From Streptomyces sp. NRRL F-2664 (GTDB taxonomy: Bacteria; Actinomycetota; Actinomycetes; Streptomycetales; Streptomycetaceae): DNA of 64,000 bases. Of the stretch, positions 24,603-32,149 are shown piece after piece (position 1 is the first letter of the stretch; the number at the start of each line of letters is the position of its first letter). The position numbers were made by a program, and so were the translations under genes. The notes under the pieces were generated by a model. That model ran no database searches. It was not told the DNA's origin and was given only the letters and a program-made list of their open reading frames with translations. The DNA is taken from contig NZ_JOFX01000004.1 of assembly GCF_000719345.1 (NCBI RefSeq), positions 62,001-126,000 of the forward strand, in the 5' to 3' direction.

Positions 24603-25301
24603 GTGACCGGCAAGGACAGCGCGCGCCTGGCAGCGGAGAGCGCCAAGGAGAGCGTGCGGTACGCGGCTGAAATGGTGGCGCCGTACGCGGAATCCGCCAG
24701 GGACGCTGCGGTGCACTACGCCCACGAAGCCAACGAACGGCTGACGCCGATGGTGTCCCAGGCAGCCAGCGGCGCCGCACGCCAGGCCCGGATGACGTAC
24801 GACTGCCACCTGCACCCACGCCTGAAGGCGGCGCGGGCGCATGTGCCGACCCCCGTGGACCGGGCGGCGACGCTGGCGGTCCATCAGACGCGTCTGGCGG
24901 CCCGTCATGCGGCCGACTACACGCAGCCGAAGATCGAGAGCGCCCTCGCGGCCGCCACGCCCGTGGCCGAGGAGGCCGCGGCCCGTTCGGCCGCGGCCCT
25001 GGCCGCGCTGCGCGGCCAGGTGACGGCGAAGGAAGTGCAGAAGCTCGTGCGCAAGCACGAGCGGGCCCAGCGCCGCGGCCGGGTGCTGAAGGGGGCCGCG
25101 CTGATCGGCCTGCTCGCAGCCGGCGCCTACGCGGCGTGGCGTTGGTGGGACCAGCAGTCGAACCCCGACTGGCTGGTGGAGCCGCCGGCGGCCACCGAGC
25201 TGTCGGACCGCGACGCAGCCCCGGCGAACTTCGACGACGAGCTGGCGGAGAAGGAGCGCGAGGCCGGCTCCGCCGGACCGGAGCCGGGCCCGGGCCACTA
25301 G
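24603..25301 (+). CDS. DUF5324 family protein
   Basis: A 232-residue Ala-rich helical protein with repeated AAESAKESVRYAAEMVAP-type segments (about 8-60) and long amphipathic helices to about 165. One membrane helix follows (about 172-188, GAALIGLLAAGAYAAW), then an acidic tail. It resembles Streptomyces DUF5324 proteins of unknown function. I chose GTG 24603, which has GGAGGAGG upstream; 24576 is a weaker alternative. It diverges from the cyclophilin gene. Confidence 0.8.
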   Translation: MTGKDSARLAAESAKESVRYAAEMVAPYAESARDAAVHYAHEANERLTPMVSQAASGAARQARMTYDCHLHPRLKAARAHVPTPVDRAATLAVHQTRLAARHAADYTQPKIESALAAATPVAEEAAARSAAALAALRGQVTAKEVQKLVRKHERAQRRGRVLKGAALIGLLAAGAYAAWRWWDQQSNPDWLVEPPAATELSDRDAAPANFDDELAEKEREAGSAGPEPGPGH

Positions 25302-25313
25302 GAACGGTGCCGC

Positions 25314-25345
25314 AAGGGCCCGGACCCCTCGGGGTCCGGGCCCTT
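25314..25345. terminator. Convergent terminator between the DUF5324 and LysM genes
   Basis: Perfect hairpin: AAGGGCCCGGACCCC, two loop bases, then GGGGTCCGGGCCCTT. It lies 12 bases after the DUF5324 stop and 23 bases before the LysM stop. Confidence 0.85.
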
Positions 25346-25368
25346 TGGCGTGCGGGCGCAGCGGGGTG

Positions 25369-25893
25369 TCAGCCCGGGAGCGTCAGGACGGTGCCCGGCC
25401 GGAGCGGCTCGGGGTCGGCGCCGACGACGGCCCGGTTCATGGCGTGGAGTTCGCGCCAGCGGGCCTCGTTGCCGAGTTCGCGGGCGGCGATCGCGGCGAG
25501 CGTGTCGCCCTGCCGCACGGTGTACGTGCGCTTCCCCGCGGCGGGCTGCGGCTTGCCCACCGGCGCCGCGGGCACCGCCTTGTGGGCGGCCGAGTGCGGT
25601 GTCGGCGTGTGCGCCGCCCCCGGCCGGGTGGACGGCGGCTCCGGCTTCGGCATCGCGGCGGGCCTGGGCGTCGCGGGCACGGCCTTGTGGGCCGCGGAGC
25701 CGGGGGTCGGGGTGGCCGGACCGGTACCCCGCCCGGGCGGCGCGGCGGCCGCCATGCGCTCGGCGGCGGCCCGCGTCGCCGAGGCGGCGTCGGCCGCGGC
25801 GCTCCGGGAGGGGCCCGCCCCCGGGTCCGTACGCTGCTGCACCTGCTCCTGCGTCTTCTTCTTGTCGGACTTCAGGAAATCGAAGAGTCCCAT
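25369..25893 (-). CDS. LysM domain protein
   Basis: A 174-residue protein that begins MGLFDFLKSDKKKTQ, has a long Ala/Pro-rich linker with a duplicated SAAHKAVPA motif (about 35-120), and ends in one LysM domain (YTVRQGDTLAAIAARELGN, closing GTVLTLPG). There is no signal peptide, and the start resembles cytoplasmic LysM proteins of the YgaU kind. Peptidoglycan binding is therefore not assured. It diverges from the ATP-grasp gene. The longer frame back to 27027 is antisense and not real. Confidence 0.87.
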   Translation of the reverse strand: MGLFDFLKSDKKKTQEQVQQRTDPGAGPSRSAAADAASATRAAAERMAAAAPPGRGTGPATPTPGSAAHKAVPATPRPAAMPKPEPPSTRPGAAHTPTPHSAAHKAVPAAPVGKPQPAAGKRTYTVRQGDTLAAIAARELGNEARWRELHAMNRAVVGADPEPLRPGTVLTLPG

Positions 25894-25965
25894 GTCTGCG
25901 CCTCCGGCGTGAGGTTCCCCCTGGGCCGATGCCCTTCTCCCCACTGTCCGCCACCGGGCGGCGGG

Positions 25966-26032
25966 CGGCCCGGCGACCGGGGCCGCCCGGGGGACCCGCA
26001 GCCGCCAGGGAACGCACCGGTAAGGGACCGGG
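25966..26032. repeat. Diverged direct repeat, copy 1
   Basis: This copy lies in the divergent promoter region of the LysM and ATP-grasp genes. It shares CGGCCCGGCGACC (25966-25978) and a 25-base block starting GGGAACG (26008-26032) with copy 2; the block differs at two positions. Two tandem CCGG(T/G)AAGGGAC units occur in this copy only. Confidence 0.65.
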
Positions 26033-26076
26033 AAGGGACGGCCCCAGCATCGTGGGACACGATGGAGGAGAAGACT

Positions 26077-26982
26077 GTGAGCATCAGACAGGCCGCTGAG
26101 CGCGTCGTTCTGGCCAGGCCCGGGCCGGGGCTCCTGCACGCCGCGGTCGACGCGGGCCTCGACGTCTGGGTGGTGTCCGACACCGCGGGGTGGCCCCCGG
26201 GCGGCGCCCTCCCCTCCCCGCTGCCGCCGGAGCGGATCCTGCGGGCGGACTTCGGCGACGCCGCCGCACTGCGCGCCCTGCTGGCGGACACGGTCCTCGC
26301 CCACGGGATCGGGCACGTCCTGTACCTCGCGGGCGATCTCGCACGGGGCCTCGCCGGCGGAGCGGCGTCCGCCGCCGAGGCGGTGCTCAAGGACCTCGCC
26401 CCGCCCCGCCCCGGTCCCGCGGGCACCCTGCCCGACGCGGTCGCGGTGCGGCGCGTCCTGAACCAGAGCCGTACCTCGGCCGTACGGGCCGAGGAGGCGC
26501 GCACCGTGGCCGAGGCGTACGCGACCGCCGAGGACTTCCCGCTGCCCGTCGTCATCAAGTCCGCCGACGTGTACGGCCGTTGGTGGACCGTACCGGTGCA
26601 CGACCGGCCCGGGCTCGACCGCTGGGCCGAGCGGGCCCGGGCCGCCCGCCACGGCGCCCCCTATCTCGTCGAGGAGCTCCTGACGGGGTGGAAGTTCCAC
26701 GTCGAGACGCTGACCGTCGACGGTATGCACCTGGTCGCCGGGATCACTCCGGAGGGTGATGCGCCGCCCCTGCCCGAGGCGGAGCGGGCCGGGATCCGCG
26801 CGACGGTGCGGGCGCTGCTGGACCTGGTCGGCTACGAGCGCGGCACCACGCGCACGGATGTCCTGGTCGGCGCGCGCGGATCGCGCATCGCGGCGGCCGT
26901 GGAACCGGACCGGCGACGGCCCGGCGACCACCGTTCCCGCGCCACCGCCGGGAGCGGTAGCGAGAGGGGAACGGACCGGTAA
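26077..26982 (+). CDS. ATP-grasp-like protein, shortened C-terminus
   Basis: A 301-residue protein resembling the biotin-carboxylase/L-amino-acid-ligase type of ATP-grasp enzymes, which couple ATP to amide bond formation. Visible pieces are an N-terminal Rossmann-like part, an adenine-binding strand PLPVVIKSAD with YGRWWTVPV, and LVEELLTGWKFHVETLTVDGMHLVAGIT. Active members usually end with an E-x-N-P-R metal-binding motif and a further domain. Here that place reads AAAVEPDRRRPGD and the protein stops soon after, so catalysis is doubtful. I chose GTG 26077 with GGAGGAG upstream. The stop lies inside a repeat copy. Confidence 0.65.
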   Translation: MSIRQAAERVVLARPGPGLLHAAVDAGLDVWVVSDTAGWPPGGALPSPLPPERILRADFGDAAALRALLADTVLAHGIGHVLYLAGDLARGLAGGAASAAEAVLKDLAPPRPGPAGTLPDAVAVRRVLNQSRTSAVRAEEARTVAEAYATAEDFPLPVVIKSADVYGRWWTVPVHDRPGLDRWAERARAARHGAPYLVEELLTGWKFHVETLTVDGMHLVAGITPEGDAPPLPEAERAGIRATVRALLDLVGYERGTTRTDVLVGARGSRIAAAVEPDRRRPGDHRSRATAGSGSERGTDR

Positions 26983-26991
26983 GGGACTGGG
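26917..26991. repeat. Diverged direct repeat, copy 2
   Basis: This copy spans the last codons and stop of the ATP-grasp gene and lies upstream of the 54-residue peptide gene. It has CGGCCCGGCGACC (26917-26929) and a 25-base block (26967-26991) equal to copy 1 except at two positions. It may carry a promoter copied to this place. Confidence 0.65.
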
Positions 26992-27066
26992 CCACTGTGG
27001 GTCCTGTCGAGAGCGGCACCACCACACGGAAGCCGCACACCGGTACTACACCAGGGGGTTCAGCAC

Positions 27067-27231
27067 ATGCGCAGCAAGCTGGTCGGACTGATCGGGATCT
27101 TCGCGGCGGCCCTGGTGATGGGAGCGGGCGCCGCGTCGCAGGAGACCGGCCGGACCCCCGGACACCAGGCGTACGAGGTGCTCGCGGACGACAAGGGCCC
27201 GGGCATGCCCTCCCCGTACCCCGCCCCCTGA
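27067..27231 (+). CDS. Putative secreted peptide, 54 residues
   Basis: A short gene, MRSKLVGLIGIFAAALVMG at the start, reading as a signal peptide (basic n-region, hydrophobic core about 5-19, AGAAS as a possible cleavage region). About 30 mature residues follow, ending PGMPSPYPAP. AGGGGG lies 8 bases before the ATG. It sits 84 bases after the ATP-grasp gene on the same strand and converges with the SARP regulator across a strong terminator. I do not recognise the family. It could be a signal peptide, a small envelope peptide or a modified peptide precursor. Confidence 0.6.
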   Translation: MRSKLVGLIGIFAAALVMGAGAASQETGRTPGHQAYEVLADDKGPGMPSPYPAP

Positions 27232-27273
27232 CCCGCCCCGCCCGGCCCGGCCCGCCCGCCGTGCAGGAGGTAC

Positions 27274-27309
27274 AGGCGCCCCGTACCGCGGATCCGGTAC
27301 GGGGCGCCT
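27274..27309. terminator. Convergent terminator
   Basis: A 14-base-pair perfect stem, AGGCGCCCCGTACC and its complement, with an 8-base loop. It lies between the peptide gene and the SARP regulator stop. Confidence 0.85.
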
Positions 27310-27329
27310 CCGCGTCGGCGGGCGGGTGG

Positions 27330-30300
27330 TCAGTAGGCGCGCCGGTGCGCAGGCAGCCCCATGACGTCGAACAGCGCCTCCGCCGCCGTGCGGTGCACGG
27401 CCGCCGCCGACGGGTCCCCGAGCGCCTCGGCCGCCTGGGCGAGGCCGACCAGGGCGGCGGCCTCCTCCGCCCGGAAGCTGGTCGCCGAGGCCACCCTGTG
27501 GGCGTGGGCGTGCAGCCCATGGGCCTGCCGGTGCTCCCCCCATGCCGCGTGCACCCGGCCGAGGACGTTCTCCACCTTGGCGAGCCGGATCAGCGCCCCG
27601 CTGGCCCGGCCCAGTGCCAGGGCCCGCCCGGCGAACGCCCGCGCGGCCGCGTCGTCCTCGCGCTCGTGGGCGACCCGGGCGGACAGGGCCAGCACCAGGG
27701 CGACGTCCCCCGGCGAACGCGTCTCGTCGCACAGGTCCCGGGCCCGCTTCAACGTGTCGTCCGCGTCCGGGTACGCGTCGAGGCCCACCTGGGCGAAGGC
27801 CAGGTCGGTCAGGGCCGCGATCTCGTTGCTGCGGTAGCCGAGTTCGCGGCCGATCCCGATGGCCCGCCGGGCGGCGCGGACCGCTTCCGGATAGCGGCCC
27901 CACCGCTCGTACAGCGTGCTGAGCGTGCTGAGCGTCTCGGCCTCCGCCCGCAGGTTGCCCAGGTCCCGGGCCAGCGCGACGGACCGCTCCAGCAGGGGCA
28001 GGGCCTCCCCGTACCGTCCGAGCATCGACATCAGCAGGCCGGTGGTCGAGTCGCTGTGCGCCTCGGTGTGCCGGTCCCCGGCGCGGACCGCCGTGGCCCG
28101 CGCCTCCTTGGCCACCTCCAGTCCCTCTTCGAAGCGGCCCAGCTTCCAGCAGGCCGCCCCCAGATTGGCCAGGCTGATACCGAGCAGAGCGGGGTCGTCG
28201 AGCCGGCGGGCCGCGGCGACAGCCAGGTGCCCGACGCTCCAGAACTCGTCGAGCTGCCCCTGCGCATGCAGGTGGAAGCCGACGTTGCGGCTCAGGCAGG
28301 CCGCGTACCGGTCGTGGCCGGAGCGCTCGGCGAGGGAGACCGCCGCGAGCAGCCCCGCCTGTTCCCGGTCGAACCAGCTCACGGCCTCGTCGGCAGCCCG
28401 GAAGGAGGGCCGCTCCCCCCGGTAGGGCGGGATCCCGGTGGGCCGCTGCTCGCGGCCCGGGAAGAGCACTTCGCAGGCCGCGTCCGAGGTCGTCATGCAG
28501 TAGCCGAGCAGCCGCTCGACCGCCGCCGCGTCGTCCTGGGCCGTCGCCGGTCCCCGCAGGCTCTGCGCGAAGGTCCGCACCAGATCGTGGAAGGTGTACA
28601 GGCCGATGTCCGGCTGCTGGACGAGATGCACGTCCAGCAGGAACTCCAGTGCGTCCTCGGCGTCCCGCACGGCCGTGCCGAGGAGCGCGGCCGCCGAGTA
28701 CACGTCAGTACCGGCGCACGGGTAGAGGCTGAGGATGCGGAACGCGGTGCGGTAGTCCTCGTCCATCGCCAGGTACGACAGGCGCAGGGTAGCCGCGACG
28801 CTGCGCTCCCCCGAACTCAGCTCGTCCATCCGCCGCGTCTCGTCGCGCAGCCGCTCGACGAGGTAGCGCACCGTCCAGCGCGGCCTGTTGCGCAGCCGGG
28901 CGGTGGCGATCCGCAGAGCGAGCGGCAAGTGGCCGCACAGTTCGGCCAGTTCGGCCGAGGCCTCCGGCTCGGCGGTCACCCTGGCCACGCCGAGCGTCTC
29001 GGTCATCAGGCGGGCGCTGTCCTCGGGTTCCATCATCCCGATGGACACCCACTCGACCCCGTCGAGGTCGAGGAGCCGCCCGCGGCTCGTGATCAGGACG
29101 AGGCAGCCCGGCGAGGCCGGCAGCAGCGGCCGGATCTGCTGGGCGTCGACCGCGTTGTCGAGCAGCAGCAGCACCCGGCGGCCGTCCAGCCGGGCCCGCC
29201 ACAGGGCCGTACGTCCCTCCAGGTCCTCCGGGATCCGGTCACCGGGTGTGCCGAGGGTGCGCAGCAGGGCGTCGAGGGCCGCGGCGGGCGAGACGGGGCT
29301 GCCGCCCGGGGTGAAACCGCGCAGGTCGATGTGGAGCTGCCCGTCGGGGTACTGCCGGGCCAGCCGGTGGGCGGCGTGCACGGCGAGGGTGGTCTTCCCC
29401 ATGCCTCCCATGCCGTCGATGGCCACGATGCGGGAGTACCCCTCGCCGCCCCGGCAGGCGCTCCGGGCGTAGTCGAGGAGCCGGCCGAGTTCGCGGGCGC
29501 GGCCGGTGAAGTCGGGCAGGTCGTACGGGAGGGTGCACGGCGCCTCGTCCGCCGCCGGCCCGGTGGGCGAGGGCTGCGGCTGCGGCGTCCCGGAGGCCGG
29601 CTCGGCCTGCGCGGTGGCGATGGCGGGGGCCGGCGCCGACGGCACGGGGGCCGCCGGTTCGGCGGCGCCCGCGTCGGTCCCGGCCGCGGGCCGCCCCGGG
29701 CCGGGCCGTTGGGGGGCCGCCAGTTCGGGGTCGTCCCGCAGGATCGCCTCGTACAGCCTGGCCAGCCGGGGGCCGGGGTCGATCCCGAGCTCGTCGACGA
29801 GCAGCCCGCGGACCTCGGCGTACTCCTTGAGCGCTTCGGCCTGCCGTCCCGAGCGGTACAGCGCCAGCATCAACTGCCCGCGCAGCGTCTCCCGCAGCGG
29901 GTGCTGCGTGATCAGAGCACGCAGCTCGGACACGAGCCCCCCGCTCTCGCCCAGCGCGAGGGAGACGTCGAAGAACTGCTCGGCCGCGGCCAGCCGGCGC
30001 TCCTCCAGCGCCGTCGCGGCGGCTCCGATCACCGATCCGCCCGTACCGGACAGGACCGGGCCCCGCCACAGCCCGAGCGCGGACCGCAGGTGCTCGGCGG
30101 CCGCCGGGCGGTCCCCCTCCCGCACGGCCTGCGCCGCCGCCCTGGACAGCGCGTCGAACTCCAGCAGGTCCACCTGGCCGTCCGTCACCACGGCGCGGTA
30201 GCCGGGCCCGTCCGTGGCGATCACCGCCGTGCCGGCCGGGATGCGGCGGCGCAGGTCCGCGACGGCCTTGCGGACCTGGTGCGCGGCGGTCACCGGCGGG

Positions 30301-30518
30301 TCCGTCTCCCAGGTGGCCTCCACCAGCCGGGCGACGGGCACCACCCGGCCCGATGCGAGCAGCAGCGTGCACAGCACGCGTTCCTGGATCGATCCCCCCA
30401 GCCTCAGCCGTTCCCCGTCCGCCCAGCCTTCCAGCGAGCCGAGCACGTTGAAGCGCAGACAACCCCCCTCCGGGCCCTGCCCGCTTCTCTCCCCGGTCCC
30501 CGTATCCGCCCCCGCCAT
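27330..30518 (-). CDS. AfsR/SARP-family regulator (OmpR-type HTH, BTAD, NB-ARC, TPR)
   Basis: A 1062-residue large SARP. It has an N-terminal winged-helix DNA-binding domain (about 20-110), a bacterial transcriptional activator domain (about 115-262, ending RLYEAILRDDPEL) and an Ala/Pro-rich linker. The NB-ARC ATPase follows (about 325-640; P-loop GMGGMGKTT, Walker B VLLLLDNAVD, LITSRGRLL, GHLPLALRIA), then a long TPR array (about 720-1050). AfsR-type proteins activate antibiotic or developmental genes, with the TPR part sensing a ligand or kinase input. ATG 30518 has GGGGGG upstream. It diverges from a shorter NB-ARC gene. Confidence 0.9.
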   Translation of the reverse strand: MAGADTGTGERSGQGPEGGCLRFNVLGSLEGWADGERLRLGGSIQERVLCTLLLASGRVVPVARLVEATWETDPPVTAAHQVRKAVADLRRRIPAGTAVIATDGPGYRAVVTDGQVDLLEFDALSRAAAQAVREGDRPAAAEHLRSALGLWRGPVLSGTGGSVIGAAATALEERRLAAAEQFFDVSLALGESGGLVSELRALITQHPLRETLRGQLMLALYRSGRQAEALKEYAEVRGLLVDELGIDPGPRLARLYEAILRDDPELAAPQRPGPGRPAAGTDAGAAEPAAPVPSAPAPAIATAQAEPASGTPQPQPSPTGPAADEAPCTLPYDLPDFTGRARELGRLLDYARSACRGGEGYSRIVAIDGMGGMGKTTLAVHAAHRLARQYPDGQLHIDLRGFTPGGSPVSPAAALDALLRTLGTPGDRIPEDLEGRTALWRARLDGRRVLLLLDNAVDAQQIRPLLPASPGCLVLITSRGRLLDLDGVEWVSIGMMEPEDSARLMTETLGVARVTAEPEASAELAELCGHLPLALRIATARLRNRPRWTVRYLVERLRDETRRMDELSSGERSVAATLRLSYLAMDEDYRTAFRILSLYPCAGTDVYSAAALLGTAVRDAEDALEFLLDVHLVQQPDIGLYTFHDLVRTFAQSLRGPATAQDDAAAVERLLGYCMTTSDAACEVLFPGREQRPTGIPPYRGERPSFRAADEAVSWFDREQAGLLAAVSLAERSGHDRYAACLSRNVGFHLHAQGQLDEFWSVGHLAVAAARRLDDPALLGISLANLGAACWKLGRFEEGLEVAKEARATAVRAGDRHTEAHSDSTTGLLMSMLGRYGEALPLLERSVALARDLGNLRAEAETLSTLSTLYERWGRYPEAVRAARRAIGIGRELGYRSNEIAALTDLAFAQVGLDAYPDADDTLKRARDLCDETRSPGDVALVLALSARVAHEREDDAAARAFAGRALALGRASGALIRLAKVENVLGRVHAAWGEHRQAHGLHAHAHRVASATSFRAEEAAALVGLAQAAEALGDPSAAAVHRTAAEALFDVMGLPAHRRAY

Positions 30519-30541
30519 CGGACATCCCCCCGTAAGAAACA

Positions 30542-30557
30542 GGCCCTGACCAGGGCC
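30542..30557. promoter_or_regulatory. Palindrome between the two NB-ARC regulator genes
   Basis: GGCCCTG-AC-CAGGGCC, perfect 7-base arms, lies in the 173-base divergent intergenic region, 24 bases before the SARP start. It is a candidate operator for either protein; no binding evidence. Confidence 0.4.
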
Positions 30558-30691
30558 ATGTCAACCGGATCATAGGGGTTCCCTCCGGCAGCCGGTAAGC
30601 ATCCGGGAGCGGATCAGGAAGCCCCCCGCGGACAGTTCACGGCAGGCCCGGACAGGGCCGCGGACCGAAGCGAGTGCCGAGGGAGACGAGT

Positions 30692-32149
30692 GTGGGAAGA
30701 CTGGAGCGACCGCTGGCCCCCGACGCCGGACCCGTCACCGCGTTCGCCCGGGAACTGCGCATGCTGCGGGCCGCCGCGGGCAGCCCCGGCTACCGCGAGA
30801 TGGCCACCCGGGCGATGTTCTCCGCGTCGGTGCTGTCCGAGGCGGCCGCCGGGTACCGCCTGCCCACCCTCCAGGTGGCCCTCGCCTTCGCCGAGGCGTG
30901 CGGCGGCGACCGCGCGGGCTGGGAACGGCGCTGGCACGAGGCGGCGCGCACCGAGCGTGACGCGGGCACCCCGCGGCCGGCGGCCAAGGCGCTCCAGGCG
31001 CACCACGAGAACGAACTGCGGGCCGCCGACGTGCGGGCCGTCGTCCCCCCGCCGGCGCAGCTGCCGATGGAGGCCCACCCCCTGGTGGGACGGGCCGCTC
31101 TGCTGCAGCAGGCCCGGTCCCTGACCGCCCGGTGCCACGGCGGGGAGCGGCCGCCATCACCGCTGGTGATCAGCGGCCAGGTCGGTGCGGGCACTTCGGC
31201 GTTCGCCCTGCGCCTGGCCCACGAGCTGGCGGCGGGCCTGCCCGACGGACAGCTGTACGCGTGTCTGGACCCGGCCGTCGGCGGGCCCGGGGACGCCGCC
31301 GGGATCGCGGGCGGCTTCCTGGAGGCGCTGGGCATCCCCGCCGACCGCGTCCCCGCCGCCCCCGGGCAGCGCCTGGGTCTGTACCGGTCCCTCCTCCACC
31401 GCCGGCGGCTGCTCGTCGTACTCGACGGGGTGCAGCACGAGCACCAGGTGCGGGATCTGCTGGCGGCCGCGCCCGAGAGCCGCATCCTGATCACCAGCCG
31501 CTCCCGGCTGCTCGGCCTGGACGGAGTGCGCCGGATCCGGGTGCCCGTCCTGGAACGTGACGCGTCCATGGAGCTGCTGGCGCACCTGCTGGGCGGGGAC
31601 CGGGTCGGTGCCGAGCCGCGTGCCTGCCTGCTCCTCGCCGACGCCTGCGGGGACCTGCCGCTGGCGCTGAACCTGGCGGCACGGCGCATCGCGGCCCGCC
31701 CGGAGTGGATGCTCCGGCACGCGGTGGCGGACCTGGTCGGCGACCGCCGGCGGGAGCCCGGCCGGTTCCTGGCCCGGTTGCGGGCGGGCGACGACGCCCT
31801 GGCCACCCGTCTCGACGGCGCCTACCGGCAGTTGGCGCCGTGGGCCCGCCTGATGCTGCGCCAGTTCGCCGGCTCCGAGCACCCGCCGTCCGTGGACGAC
31901 GTCGTGTACGGCTCCGCCGAGGAACTCGCCGCCCTGGTCGAGCGGTCCGCGCAGCCGGTCGAGGACCTTCTCGAACGGCTCCTGGACGCCGGGCTCCTCG
32001 ACCACGGCGACCTGCCGGGGCAGTACGGACTGCCGCCGATGGCGCGGGCGTTCGCCCTGACCCAGCCGGACCCGACACAGGAACCCCCGGCCGCCGCCCC
32101 CCGCACGGTCCCGGCCGTGGCCACCCGGGTCCGGGGCGCGCACGCCTAG
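30692..32149 (+). CDS. HTH/NB-ARC STAND-type protein with altered P-loop
   Basis: A 485-residue protein. The N-terminal part (about 10-85) looks like an XRE-type helix-turn-helix region (FARELRMLRAAAG, FSASVLSEAAAGYRLP). It is followed by an NB-ARC module clearly related to that of the divergent SARP neighbour: VVLDGVQHEHQVRDLL, SRILITSRSRLLGLDGV and GDLPLALNLAARRIA. The P-loop reads ISGQVGAGTSAFA, with Thr where the nucleotide-binding Lys should be, so ATP binding may be lost. There is no TPR array. I chose GTG 30692 with GGGAGA five bases upstream. Its stop overlaps that of the convergent oxidoreductase. Confidence 0.75.
   Translation: MGRLERPLAPDAGPVTAFARELRMLRAAAGSPGYREMATRAMFSASVLSEAAAGYRLPTLQVALAFAEACGGDRAGWERRWHEAARTERDAGTPRPAAKALQAHHENELRAADVRAVVPPPAQLPMEAHPLVGRAALLQQARSLTARCHGGERPPSPLVISGQVGAGTSAFALRLAHELAAGLPDGQLYACLDPAVGGPGDAAGIAGGFLEALGIPADRVPAAPGQRLGLYRSLLHRRRLLVVLDGVQHEHQVRDLLAAAPESRILITSRSRLLGLDGVRRIRVPVLERDASMELLAHLLGGDRVGAEPRACLLLADACGDLPLALNLAARRIAARPEWMLRHAVADLVGDRRREPGRFLARLRAGDDALATRLDGAYRQLAPWARLMLRQFAGSEHPPSVDDVVYGSAEELAALVERSAQPVEDLLERLLDAGLLDHGDLPGQYGLPPMARAFALTQPDPTQEPPAAAPRTVPAVATRVRGAHA

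Noticed and set aside
26077..27231. ATP-grasp plus small peptide as a graspetide-type RiPP system
   Set aside because: The ATP-grasp protein lacks its metal-binding motif, the peptide has a signal peptide rather than a typical leader, and no conserved core motif is visible; kept only as an alternative.
26997..30575. Open frame of about 1190 codons opposite the SARP gene
   Set aside because: Composition is Arg/Gly/Pro-rich with no recognisable motif, while the minus strand shows clear domain motifs throughout.
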